From Bacteroidota bacterium (GTDB lineage Bacteria > Bacteroidota > Ignavibacteria > UBA10030): a DNA stretch of 43,369 nucleotides. Positions 7,943 through 14,850 of the stretch are shown here, piece by piece. Position numbers and translations under genes: made by a program. The notes below the pieces were generated by a model. That model did no database searches, was not told the origin of the DNA, and saw nothing but the letters and a program-made list of their open reading frames with translations. The stretch is taken from assembly GCA_025454835.1 (NCBI GenBank), contig JALONQ010000022.1:1-43369 (forward strand), read 5' to 3'. Each line of letters begins with the position of its first letter. Position 1 is the first letter of the stretch.

Positions 7943-9822
7943 CACGAGCACGGCTGTCGGTCGCAGCCGTAGCGCTTCTTCTCGTCGCCAGTCAGCCGTC
8001 CTCCGCCCAGTCGGCCGCCGAAAGGGTCCGGGCCTCGTACGCAAAGGAAGAGGTCCGGATCCCGATGCGCGACGGCGTGCGGCTGTTCACGCAGATCTAC
8101 CGGCCGCGCGACACAAGCCGCACCTGGCCGATCCTCTTCAACCGGACCGTCTACAGCATCCGCCCCTACGGGCCCGATGCCTACCGGTCGTCGCTCGGAC
8201 CATCGACCCTGCTCCAGAACGACGGATACATTTTTGTGTATCAGGATGTCCGCGGCAAGTTCATGTCGGAGGGGACGTTCGATTTCATGCGTCCGCACAA
8301 GCCCGTGAAGCGCGGGCCGCAGGACACCGACGAAAGCTCCGACGCCTACGACACGATCGACTGGCTGGTGAAGCATGTGCCGGGGCACAACGGGCGGGTG
8401 GGCATCTGGGGCATCTCGTATCCGGGGTTTCAGGCGGCGATGAGCACCATCGGCGCTCATCCGGCCCTGAAGGCCGTTTCCCCGCAGGCCCCGATGGCCG
8501 ATACGTTCATCGGAGACGACTTCCACCACAACGGCGCATTCTGGCTCGCCCACGCCGTCGCCTGGCTCTGGGGCACAGCGCCCATGTTCACCGACAGCCT
8601 CGTTCTGACCCGGCGGCCACCGACGGAACCGAATCCGACGCCCGACGGGTATGATTTCTACCTGAACGATATTGGACCTCTTTCTAACGTCGAGGCCAAG
8701 TTCTTTCGGGGTCGGGTCCCGATATGGAACGAGTTCATGCAACACCCGAACTACGATGCCTATTGGCAGTCGCGCAACGTCCTCCCGCATCTCGGCAACG
8801 CAACGCCAGCGGTGATGACCGTGGGTGGGTGGTTCGATTCCGAGGACAAATACGGCGCCGTGAACATTTACCGGAACATTGAGGCTCGGTCGCCGGGCGC
8901 GCGCAATATTCTTGTGTGGGGACCCTGGCACCATGGCGGTTGGGCCCGCGTGGACGGCGACACCCTCGGCAACATCCGGTTCGGCCAGAAGACGAGCCTG
9001 CATTACCGCGAGAACATCGAGCGGCGTTTCTTCAACGCCCACCTCAAGGGAGACGGAACCGATTCACTCGCCGAAGTCACGGCCTTCATGACAGGCGGCA
9101 ATGAATGGCGAACGTTCGATGCGTGGCCTCCCAAGGCCGTGACGCCGACGCCGCTCTACCTCCGCGAAGAAGGCCGGCTGTCGTTTGAACCACCCACCGC
9201 TTCGCGCGGCTTCGACGAATATGTCAGTCATCCGTCTAAACCAGTCCCGTTCACGGCTCAGACGACCATGTCGATGGGGCACCTCTACATGGTCGAGGAC
9301 CAGCGGTTCGCCTCGACGCGGCCCGACGTGCTGGTCTACCAGACGCCGCCGCTCGAGAACGACGTGACGATCGCCGGCGCCGTGACGATGGAACTGCATG
9401 GCTCGACGAGCGGCACAGACTGCGACTGGATGGTGAAGCTCATCGACGTGTTCCCACCCGATGCTTCCGACCCGAACCCGAATCCGCAAGGGATTCGGAT
9501 GGCGGGCTATCAGATGCTTCTCGCCGGAGAGGCTTTCCGGGCGAAGTACCGCAAGAGCTTCGAGAAGCCGACGGCGCTCCGACCGAATGCCGTCGAACGC
9601 GTCCGGTTCGACCTGCCCGACAAGCTGCATCGATTCAAGAAGGGGCACCGGATCATGGTCCAGGTCCAGAGCACGTGGTTCCCGCTGGTGGACCGCAACA
9701 CCGGCTCGTTCCAGGACATCTATGCGGCGAAAGCCGAGGACTACCGGTCGACGACCCAGCGGGTGTTCCGCTCGACCACAGCGGCGACGCAACTCATCCT
9801 GCCGCTGTTGGAGACCCCATAA
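7939..9822 (+). CDS. Secreted CocE/NonD-family alpha/beta hydrolase, copy 1
   Basis: 627 residues from GTG 7939, which overlaps the preceding stop (GTGA) and opens a signal peptide (LSVAAVALLLVASQPSSAQ). The N-terminal alpha/beta hydrolase domain has the nucleophile in GISYPG (S160), a likely acid in GGWFD near residue 299 and a likely His in GPWHHGG near residue 335. The C-terminal domain is the CocE-type jelly roll (SGTDCDWMVKLIDVFP). The family includes X-Pro dipeptidyl peptidases, cocaine esterase and glutaryl-7-ACA acylase, so an exported acyl-ester, amide or peptide hydrolase is expected. The open frame reaches further upstream inside the previous gene, but that part is not homologous. 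A paralogue follows at 10338. Confidence 0.88.
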   Translation: MTRARLSVAAVALLLVASQPSSAQSAAERVRASYAKEEVRIPMRDGVRLFTQIYRPRDTSRTWPILFNRTVYSIRPYGPDAYRSSLGPSTLLQNDGYIFVYQDVRGKFMSEGTFDFMRPHKPVKRGPQDTDESSDAYDTIDWLVKHVPGHNGRVGIWGISYPGFQAAMSTIGAHPALKAVSPQAPMADTFIGDDFHHNGAFWLAHAVAWLWGTAPMFTDSLVLTRRPPTEPNPTPDGYDFYLNDIGPLSNVEAKFFRGRVPIWNEFMQHPNYDAYWQSRNVLPHLGNATPAVMTVGGWFDSEDKYGAVNIYRNIEARSPGARNILVWGPWHHGGWARVDGDTLGNIRFGQKTSLHYRENIERRFFNAHLKGDGTDSLAEVTAFMTGGNEWRTFDAWPPKAVTPTPLYLREEGRLSFEPPTASRGFDEYVSHPSKPVPFTAQTTMSMGHLYMVEDQRFASTRPDVLVYQTPPLENDVTIAGAVTMELHGSTSGTDCDWMVKLIDVFPPDASDPNPNPQGIRMAGYQMLLAGEAFRAKYRKSFEKPTALRPNAVERVRFDLPDKLHRFKKGHRIMVQVQSTWFPLVDRNTGSFQDIYAAKAEDYRSTTQRVFRSTTAATQLILPLLETP

Positions 9823-9825
9823 CGG

Positions 9826-10341
9826 ATGAAGCCGAACCAGCCCCGGCTCACACTCGAACGGACGGGCGCCGACGCGCTCTTGGAGGGCCTCGCCGTGGCC
9901 GGATGGCTTGCCGGGATCGCGACTCTGCTTGTCACGTGGCCGGACCTGCCCGACCGGCTGCCGATGCACTTCGACGTGTCGGGCCGCCCGAACCGGTGGG
10001 GGCCGCGCGCCAAGTTGTTCGTTCTTCCGACGATCAGCCTCGTTCTGCTCGTCGGGCTGACGGTCCTCTCACGGTTCCCACACATCTACAACTACGTCGT
10101 CGTCATCACGGAGCAGAATGCGGAGCGACAGTACCGGCTGGCGGTGCATCTCATCCGCTTCCTCAGCGTACTTCTGCAGTGGATGTTCGCGGTCATCCTG
10201 TGGGACGTCGTCCGAGCGTCGCAGGGGCTTCCGCATTCCGGGATCTGGTTGGTGCCGGCATTCGTGGCCGGGACATTTGTTCTGCTGATCGTGTATCTCG
10301 TCAAGGCATCGTCGGAACCATCTTCAGGGAGATCATCATGA
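9826..10341 (+). CDS. DUF1648 membrane protein
   Basis: 171 residues with about four hydrophobic segments (near 24-40, 64-80, 105-125, 140-157). The first loop contains LPMHFDVSGRPNRWGPRAKLF, matching the DUF1648 pattern (P-x-HF-x-x-x-G-x-x-D/N-R-W) found in SdpI-like and related integral membrane proteins. Function unknown; SdpI itself gives immunity to a toxic peptide, but this region alone does not imply that. It lies between the two CocE-like hydrolase genes, 3 bp after the first, and its stop overlaps the ATG of the second (ATGA), so all three are probably co-expressed. Confidence 0.8.
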   Translation: MKPNQPRLTLERTGADALLEGLAVAGWLAGIATLLVTWPDLPDRLPMHFDVSGRPNRWGPRAKLFVLPTISLVLLVGLTVLSRFPHIYNYVVVITEQNAERQYRLAVHLIRFLSVLLQWMFAVILWDVVRASQGLPHSGIWLVPAFVAGTFVLLIVYLVKASSEPSSGRSS

Positions 10342-12215
10342 AGCATGCTGCGGTCCTCTTCGTCCTATCGCTGTGGCTCGTCTCCGTCGGCGCCGCGCAG
10401 GCTCCGTTCGAGATCAAGGACCACTACACGAAGCAGGAGGTCGCCATCACGATGCGCGACGGGGTGAACCTCTTCACGAGCATCTATCAGCCGAAGGACA
10501 CCACCCGGTCCTACGCGATCATCCTCACCCGTACGCCCTACTCCGTCGCTCCGTACGGCGCCGACGCCTATCCGGGCTTCGTCGGCAACCAACGCGCGCG
10601 GTACTTCCGGGACGGCTACATCATCGTCTACCAGGACGTCCGCGGGCGGTACATGTCCGAGGGAGAGTTCGAACACGTCCGACCACACCGGCCCTCGAAA
10701 TCGACGCCGCTGGAGATCGACGAAAGCTCCGACACGTACGACACGGTGGAATGGCTCGTGAAGAACCTGCCGCGCAACAATGGCCGTGTTGGCGTCAGCG
10801 GCATCTCGTATCCCGGGTTCTATACCTGGATGGCGACCCTGAGCGGGCATCCGGCGGTGAAGGCGACGTCGCCGCAGGCGCCGGTCTCGCAATGGATGTC
10901 GGGGGACGATTTCTACCACAACGGCGCCTTCCTCCTGCCTCACGCGTTCAACTTCATGGGCTGGTTCGGTTGGCCGCGGCCGAAGCCGAAGTCGGAGCCG
11001 GACCGCTTCGTGGACCATGGCACGCCGGACGAATACGACTTCTTCCTCAGGCTGGGGGCGCTGAAGAATGCCAATGCGCGCTTCTTCCACGACAGCGTGG
11101 CCTTCTGGAACACGATGCTGGCCAACGACCGCTGGAACGACTTCTGGGCCGAGCGAAGCATCCTGCCGCATCTCAAGAACATCAATCCTGCTGTGCTGAT
11201 CGTGGGCGGATGGTTTGACACCGAGAACCTCTACGGTGCGCTCCATTCGTACGCGGCGGCCGAGCGACAGTCCCCGGGGAACGACGTGAAGCTCGTCATG
11301 GGACCATGGTATCACGGTCAATGGAGCAATGAGTCCGGCGACTCGCTCGGGATCATTCAATGGGGCGGGTCGACGAGTTCCTACTACACCGACAGCATCG
11401 AAGCACCGTTCTTCGCGCATCATCTGTACGGCGCTGCCCCACCGTCGCTTCCCGAAGCGAACGTGTTCAATACGGGGACGAACACATGGCATCGCATGAG
11501 CGTTTGGCCTCCGCAGAACCGGCTCGATCTACGGGTCTATCTCGACCAGAAGGGACGGCTGTCATTCACGCCCCCCGGCCGCACGGCGACCGCGTATGAC
11601 GAATACATGAGCGACCCCGCCCGCCCTGTTCCGTACACGAACGCGATTGGACATTGGTATAACCCGGCCTTCATGCTCGAGGACCAACGCTTTGCCTCAC
11701 GCCGGCCTGACGTGCTCGTCTACACGTCGGAGGCGCTCGGAGAGCACGTCACCGTCGCGGGGCCGATCACGGTCGATCTGACCGCATCGACCTCGGGAAC
11801 CGATTGCGACTGGATCGTCAAAGTGATCGACGTGTATCCGGACCGGATGGACCAGGGTTCGTCGCCGTTCTCCTACGCCGGCGGCGGCACGTCGTTGGGC
11901 GGCTATCAGATGCTACTCCGCGGCGACGTGCTGCGGGGCAAGTTTCGCAACAGCATGACGAACCTCGAGCCGTTCAAGGCCAACGCACCGACAAGGGTCT
12001 CGTTCGACCTGCAAGACGTCTTCCATACGTTCAAGAAAGGCCATCGGATCATGGTGCAGATCCAGAGCACATGGTTCCCTATGGTGGACCGGAATCCCGG
12101 CGTGTTCATGGACATCTACAAGGCCGCCGATACTGATTATCGCCCGACGACTCAGCGGGTGTACCGGACGGAAGGCCGGATCTCGTCGCTGACGTTCCGG
12201 AAGCTTCAGCCATAG
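10338..12215 (+). CDS. Secreted CocE/NonD-family alpha/beta hydrolase, copy 2
   Basis: 625 residues with a signal peptide (AVLFVLSLWLVSVGAAQA). Colinear with the copy at 7939: DESSDTYDT-VEWLVK, nucleophile motif GISYPG (S157), GGWFD, GPWYHGQW, and a C-terminal jelly roll with STSGTDCDWIVKVIDVYP and TTQRVYR near the end. The two proteins are clear tandem paralogues but differ widely, for example around the glycine-rich SPFSYAGGGTSLGGYQ insertion, so the duplication is old or substrate ranges differ. ATG 10338 follows GGGAGATCATC, a usable Shine-Dalgarno, and overlaps the DUF1648 stop. The open frame upstream of it is a shadow of the previous genes. Confidence 0.88.
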   Translation: MKHAAVLFVLSLWLVSVGAAQAPFEIKDHYTKQEVAITMRDGVNLFTSIYQPKDTTRSYAIILTRTPYSVAPYGADAYPGFVGNQRARYFRDGYIIVYQDVRGRYMSEGEFEHVRPHRPSKSTPLEIDESSDTYDTVEWLVKNLPRNNGRVGVSGISYPGFYTWMATLSGHPAVKATSPQAPVSQWMSGDDFYHNGAFLLPHAFNFMGWFGWPRPKPKSEPDRFVDHGTPDEYDFFLRLGALKNANARFFHDSVAFWNTMLANDRWNDFWAERSILPHLKNINPAVLIVGGWFDTENLYGALHSYAAAERQSPGNDVKLVMGPWYHGQWSNESGDSLGIIQWGGSTSSYYTDSIEAPFFAHHLYGAAPPSLPEANVFNTGTNTWHRMSVWPPQNRLDLRVYLDQKGRLSFTPPGRTATAYDEYMSDPARPVPYTNAIGHWYNPAFMLEDQRFASRRPDVLVYTSEALGEHVTVAGPITVDLTASTSGTDCDWIVKVIDVYPDRMDQGSSPFSYAGGGTSLGGYQMLLRGDVLRGKFRNSMTNLEPFKANAPTRVSFDLQDVFHTFKKGHRIMVQIQSTWFPMVDRNPGVFMDIYKAADTDYRPTTQRVYRTEGRISSLTFRKLQP

Positions 12216-12225
12216 GAAAGACGTC

Positions 12226-12318
12226 TCCACGAATAATCACTCATGAACACGAAAGAGATGAGGAGTTCGAGGAGGCATTGGTTCGACTTCGTGTCTCTGC
12301 GTATTGCTCCTTGGATCA
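12226..12318. repeat. Intergenic inverted repeat, CACGAAG type, copy 2
   Basis: TCCACGAA at 12226-12233 opens the element and CTTGGATC closes it near 12318. It shares CACTCATGAACACGAA (12238-12253), the exact reverse complement of 1554-1569, and CGACTTCGTGT (12284-12294), identical to 1550-1560, with the element at 1504-1581. It fills the spacer between the second hydrolase and the aminotransferase and runs into the aminotransferase leader. Confidence 0.6.
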
Positions 12319-12330
12319 CCTCGTAAGGAG
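12307..12330 (+). promoter_or_regulatory. Hairpin covering the Shine-Dalgarno of the aminotransferase gene
   Basis: CTCCTT at 12307-12312 is perfectly complementary to AAGGAG at 12325-12330, with a 12-base loop. AAGGAG is the ribosome-binding site, 6 bases before ATG 12337. In the mRNA this 6-bp stem would mask the site, so translation could depend on unfolding or a bound factor. The loop region reads TTGGATCACCTC, identical to the conserved 3' tail of 16S rRNA, possibly by chance. The structure is seen in sequence; a regulatory role is inferred. Confidence 0.4.
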
Positions 12331-12336
12331 ATCAGC

Positions 12337-13656
12337 ATGGGAACCCTCCACGCACCTTGGAACCGTCGCGACTTTCTGACCAGCGTCGGCAAAGGTCTTG
12401 GATTGGCGACACTCGCCTCCCCGGTCGTCGGGTCACTTCTTGATGAGCTTCACGCCGCGACGAAGGCAACGTCGCACCTGACCCCCTTTGAAGCTGCCCG
12501 CGACGAAGACTTCTGGTTCGAGATCCAGCGTTCATTCAGCATCACGCGCGGCATCACGAACCTCAACAACGGCGGAGTCTCCCCCTCGCCCCGCATCGTG
12601 ACGGAAGCGTTCGTCCGCTATATCTGGCAGCAAGAGGACGTAACGGCCTACACGATGTGGCAGATCCTCGAGCCGCAGAGCGAGACGATCCGAACCGGGT
12701 TGGCCGAAGAATTCGGATGCGACCAGGAGGAGATCGCCATCACCCGCAACGTCTCCGATGGCCTTGAGGCGATCCTGTTCGGCCTCGACCTGAAGGCCGG
12801 TGATGAGGTCCTCACGACCACGCAGGACTACCCGCGCATGCTCAACACGCTCAAACAGCGACAGCGACGTGACGGGGTGATCCTGAAGATGATCTCGATC
12901 CCAACGCCTCCGAAGAGCCTGGATGAGATCACGGCGGCGTTCGAGAAGGCCATCACGCCGAAGACCCGCGTCATTCTCATCTGCCACATGATCAATCTGA
13001 CCGGCCAGATCCTGCCGGTGAAGGACATCTGCCGTCTCGGGCGGTCCAAGGGCATCGACGTCGTCGTGGACGGTGCGCATTCGTTCGCGCACCTTGATTT
13101 CAAGCTCAAGGACCTGGACTGCGACTTCTTCGCCACTAGCCTGCACAAGTGGTTCTTCGCGCCAAAGGGGACCGGGTTCCTCTACGTCAAGAAGGACAAG
13201 ATCCCGAAGGTCTGGCCTTTGATGGCGGCCGACGAGAAGCAGGACGGAGACATCCGGAAGTTCGAGGAGATCGGAACGCACCCGGCCGCGCCGCGATTGG
13301 CCATCGGTGAGGCCCTGCTCTATCATCGCGGCATCGGACCGAAGCGGAAAGAAGAGCGAATGCGATACCTGAAGGACCACTGGGTGAACCAACTCAAGGA
13401 CCTGCCCAACGTCCGATTCCACACTTCGATGTCTCCTGACCAATCGTGCGGACTGGCCAACATCGAAGTCATGGGGATCGCGCCGGGCGCCATCGGGTCG
13501 TATCTCATGGACAAGCATAAGATCTTCACGACGCCCATCGTTCATCCGGAGTTCAAGGGGATCCGGGTCACGCCCAGCGTATACACGACGATCCCGGAGT
13601 TGGACCGTTTCTGCGGCGTCATGGCGGATGTGGCGAAGAAGGGGCTTCCCAAGTAG
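12337..13656 (+). CDS. Tat-exported class V aminotransferase (isopenicillin-N epimerase-like)
   Basis: 439 residues. The N-terminus has a twin-arginine signal (NRRDFLTSVGKGLGLATLAS), so a folded PLP protein is probably exported. The PLP-fold core has NLNNGGVSPSP, ITRNVSDGLEAILFGL, VDGAHSF (cofactor Asp) and the Schiff-base Lys in SLHKWFFAPKG (K271). Overall it resembles the CefD/isopenicillin-N epimerase group of class V enzymes, many of which are not beta-lactam enzymes; the substrate is unknown. The AAGGAG 6 bases before ATG 12337 decides the start over an earlier in-frame codon. It follows two secreted hydrolases, which may share an extracytoplasmic substrate pathway (inference). Confidence 0.83.
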   Translation: MGTLHAPWNRRDFLTSVGKGLGLATLASPVVGSLLDELHAATKATSHLTPFEAARDEDFWFEIQRSFSITRGITNLNNGGVSPSPRIVTEAFVRYIWQQEDVTAYTMWQILEPQSETIRTGLAEEFGCDQEEIAITRNVSDGLEAILFGLDLKAGDEVLTTTQDYPRMLNTLKQRQRRDGVILKMISIPTPPKSLDEITAAFEKAITPKTRVILICHMINLTGQILPVKDICRLGRSKGIDVVVDGAHSFAHLDFKLKDLDCDFFATSLHKWFFAPKGTGFLYVKKDKIPKVWPLMAADEKQDGDIRKFEEIGTHPAAPRLAIGEALLYHRGIGPKRKEERMRYLKDHWVNQLKDLPNVRFHTSMSPDQSCGLANIEVMGIAPGAIGSYLMDKHKIFTTPIVHPEFKGIRVTPSVYTTIPELDRFCGVMADVAKKGLPK

Positions 13657-13674
13657 GGCTGAGGAGTAGACAAG

Positions 13675-13768
13675 GGTCAGCAATCAGAGGACAGTGATCA
13701 GTAATCAGCAATCGGTAATAGTTATCAGTGGTCAGTAGACGGTGCTCAGTGCTCGTGATCAAATGTCA
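13675..13768. repeat. Degenerate heptamer array (ATCAGTA-like)
   Basis: Successive units from 13697 read ATCAGTA, ATCAGCA, ATCGGTA, ATAGTT, ATCAGTG, GTCAGTA, GACGGTG, CTCAGTG, CTCGTG. Looser units (GGTCAGC, AATCAG) precede them. The period is 7 with occasional 6-base units. There is no open frame of interest and no spacer/repeat pattern as in CRISPR. It lies immediately downstream of the aminotransferase stop. Confidence 0.7.
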
Positions 13769-13810
13769 GTCTATCAATGGCATGTTACTCGCGACCCACG
13801 ATCCGACTCC

Positions 13811-13935
13811 TGCAACCTGAGACCTGAAACCTCTAACTTGTAACCTGTGACCTGAAACCTTCAACCCGTAACCTGTAGCCTGACCTCCGCAACTCTCACC
13901 TTCCCATCACCTATCACCTTACACCTTTCATCTTC
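13811..13935. repeat. Degenerate octamer array (AACCTGAA-like), grading into CACCTAT units
   Basis: From 13811 the sequence is a run of units of about 8 bases such as CAACCTGA, GACCTGAA, ACCTCTAA, CTTGTAAC, CTGTGACC and TGAAACCT. It then becomes a pyrimidine-rich run of 7-base units such as TCACCTA, TCACCTT, ACACCTT and TCATCTT up to about 13935. Together with the heptamer array at 13675-13768 it fills nearly the whole 291-bp spacer. It ends at the ribosome-binding site of the DUF2911 gene, whose mRNA leader must therefore contain or border repeat sequence. Confidence 0.7.
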
Positions 13936-13947
13936 AGGAGACTTCAT

Positions 13948-14793
13948 ATGACCCATCGACTCACCGCTCTCGTACTGGGGATCCTGCTGAGCATGCCTCT
14001 CATCGCGCAGGTACCGGTGGTCCGCGTAAGTCCCTACGCCGAAGTAAAACAACGCATCGGCCTGACCGACGTCAGCATCACCTACCATCGCCCGGGGGTT
14101 AAAGGCCGCACCATTTGGGGCGACCTGCAGAAGTACGGCGAGATCTGGCGCGCCGGAGCGAACGAGCCGACGATCCTGACGACGACAGATTCCCTGACCG
14201 TCAGCGGCAAGACGCTTCCTCCCGGTTCATACCGCCTTGCCGTGATCCCCGCAGCCTCCGGCAATTGGTCCTTCATCTTTAATTCGGAAGTGAAGAACTG
14301 GGGGACCGTGTATGATTCGACCTATGACCTGCTTCGCCTTTCCATCCCCCCAACGGCCGCCCCGCACGAGGAGTGGATGTCCTTCTCCTTCGAAGACCTG
14401 ACGGCGACCAGCGCCGTGCTCGTGCTTCACTGGGAGAAGGTCGCTCTGCGCGTACCGCTGTCGGTCAATACCGCCGGCAAATTCGCAGCCCTGACGCGGA
14501 CGGCGAACAGTACGTCGATGGGTACAGTCATGGCCCATTCACGCTTCTTGCTCGAGAATGGCGGCGACCTTGGGCAGGCCGAGAAGCTGGCCGATCAGGC
14601 GAACGCGATGCAGGAGGGAGCGGGAACGTTGCGGCTGAAGGCAGAGATCCTGGCGAAACAAGGGAAGTTCAGCGACGCCATCAAGTCGGCGGAGAAGGCC
14701 ATCCAGGTTGGCAAGGCCGCGAATCCGAACTTCAACGCAACCTTCCTGAACAGCCTGATCACCGAGTGGAAAGAAAAGGGCGGGAAGAAATAG
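13948..14793 (+). CDS. DUF2911 domain protein with TPR-like C-terminus, exported
   Basis: 281 residues with a signal peptide (LTALVLGILLSMPLIAQ). The DUF2911 domain spans about residues 25-170, with SPYAEVKQRIG, the conserved YHRPGVKGRTIWG, GEIWRAGANEPT and LPPGSYRLAVIP segments. The final ~90 residues form helical repeats (FLLENGGDLGQAEKLADQA, KAEILAKQGKFSDAIKSAEKAI) that look like one or two TPR-type hairpins. Biochemical role unknown; the family is common in Bacteroidota envelopes. CAGGAG lies 7-12 bases before the ATG. A GC-rich hairpin (14830-14847) ends the transcription unit before the convergent symporter gene. Confidence 0.85.
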   Translation: MTHRLTALVLGILLSMPLIAQVPVVRVSPYAEVKQRIGLTDVSITYHRPGVKGRTIWGDLQKYGEIWRAGANEPTILTTTDSLTVSGKTLPPGSYRLAVIPAASGNWSFIFNSEVKNWGTVYDSTYDLLRLSIPPTAAPHEEWMSFSFEDLTATSAVLVLHWEKVALRVPLSVNTAGKFAALTRTANSTSMGTVMAHSRFLLENGGDLGQAEKLADQANAMQEGAGTLRLKAEILAKQGKFSDAIKSAEKAIQVGKAANPNFNATFLNSLITEWKEKGGKK

Positions 14794-14829
14794 GACCGAA
14801 GCGGGGTTTCGAGGTGTCGGATCATCGAG

Positions 14830-14847
14830 GGGCGGCTTCGGCCGCCC
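14830..14847 (+). terminator. Probable terminator after the DUF2911 gene
   Basis: A perfect 7-bp stem (GGGCGGC and GCCGCCC) closes a stable UUCG tetraloop and is followed by TTCCTATT. It lies in the 57-bp gap between two convergent genes. The minus-strand side has no T-run, so termination is more likely for the plus-strand gene. Confidence 0.55.
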
Positions 14848-14850
14848 TTC

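Noticed and set aside
9675-10337. 221-codon upstream extension of the second CocE-like hydrolase
   Set aside because: It overlaps the end of copy 1 and the whole DUF1648 gene out of frame; ATG 10338 gives a signal peptide and a ribosome-binding site.
12532-13683. 383-codon minus-strand open frame opposite the class V aminotransferase
   Set aside because: It is the antisense shadow of a gene with intact PLP motifs; its translation shows no domain.
13675-13935. CRISPR array
   Set aside because: Units are 6-8 bases, degenerate and without unique spacers of 25-40 bases; no cas genes are nearby.
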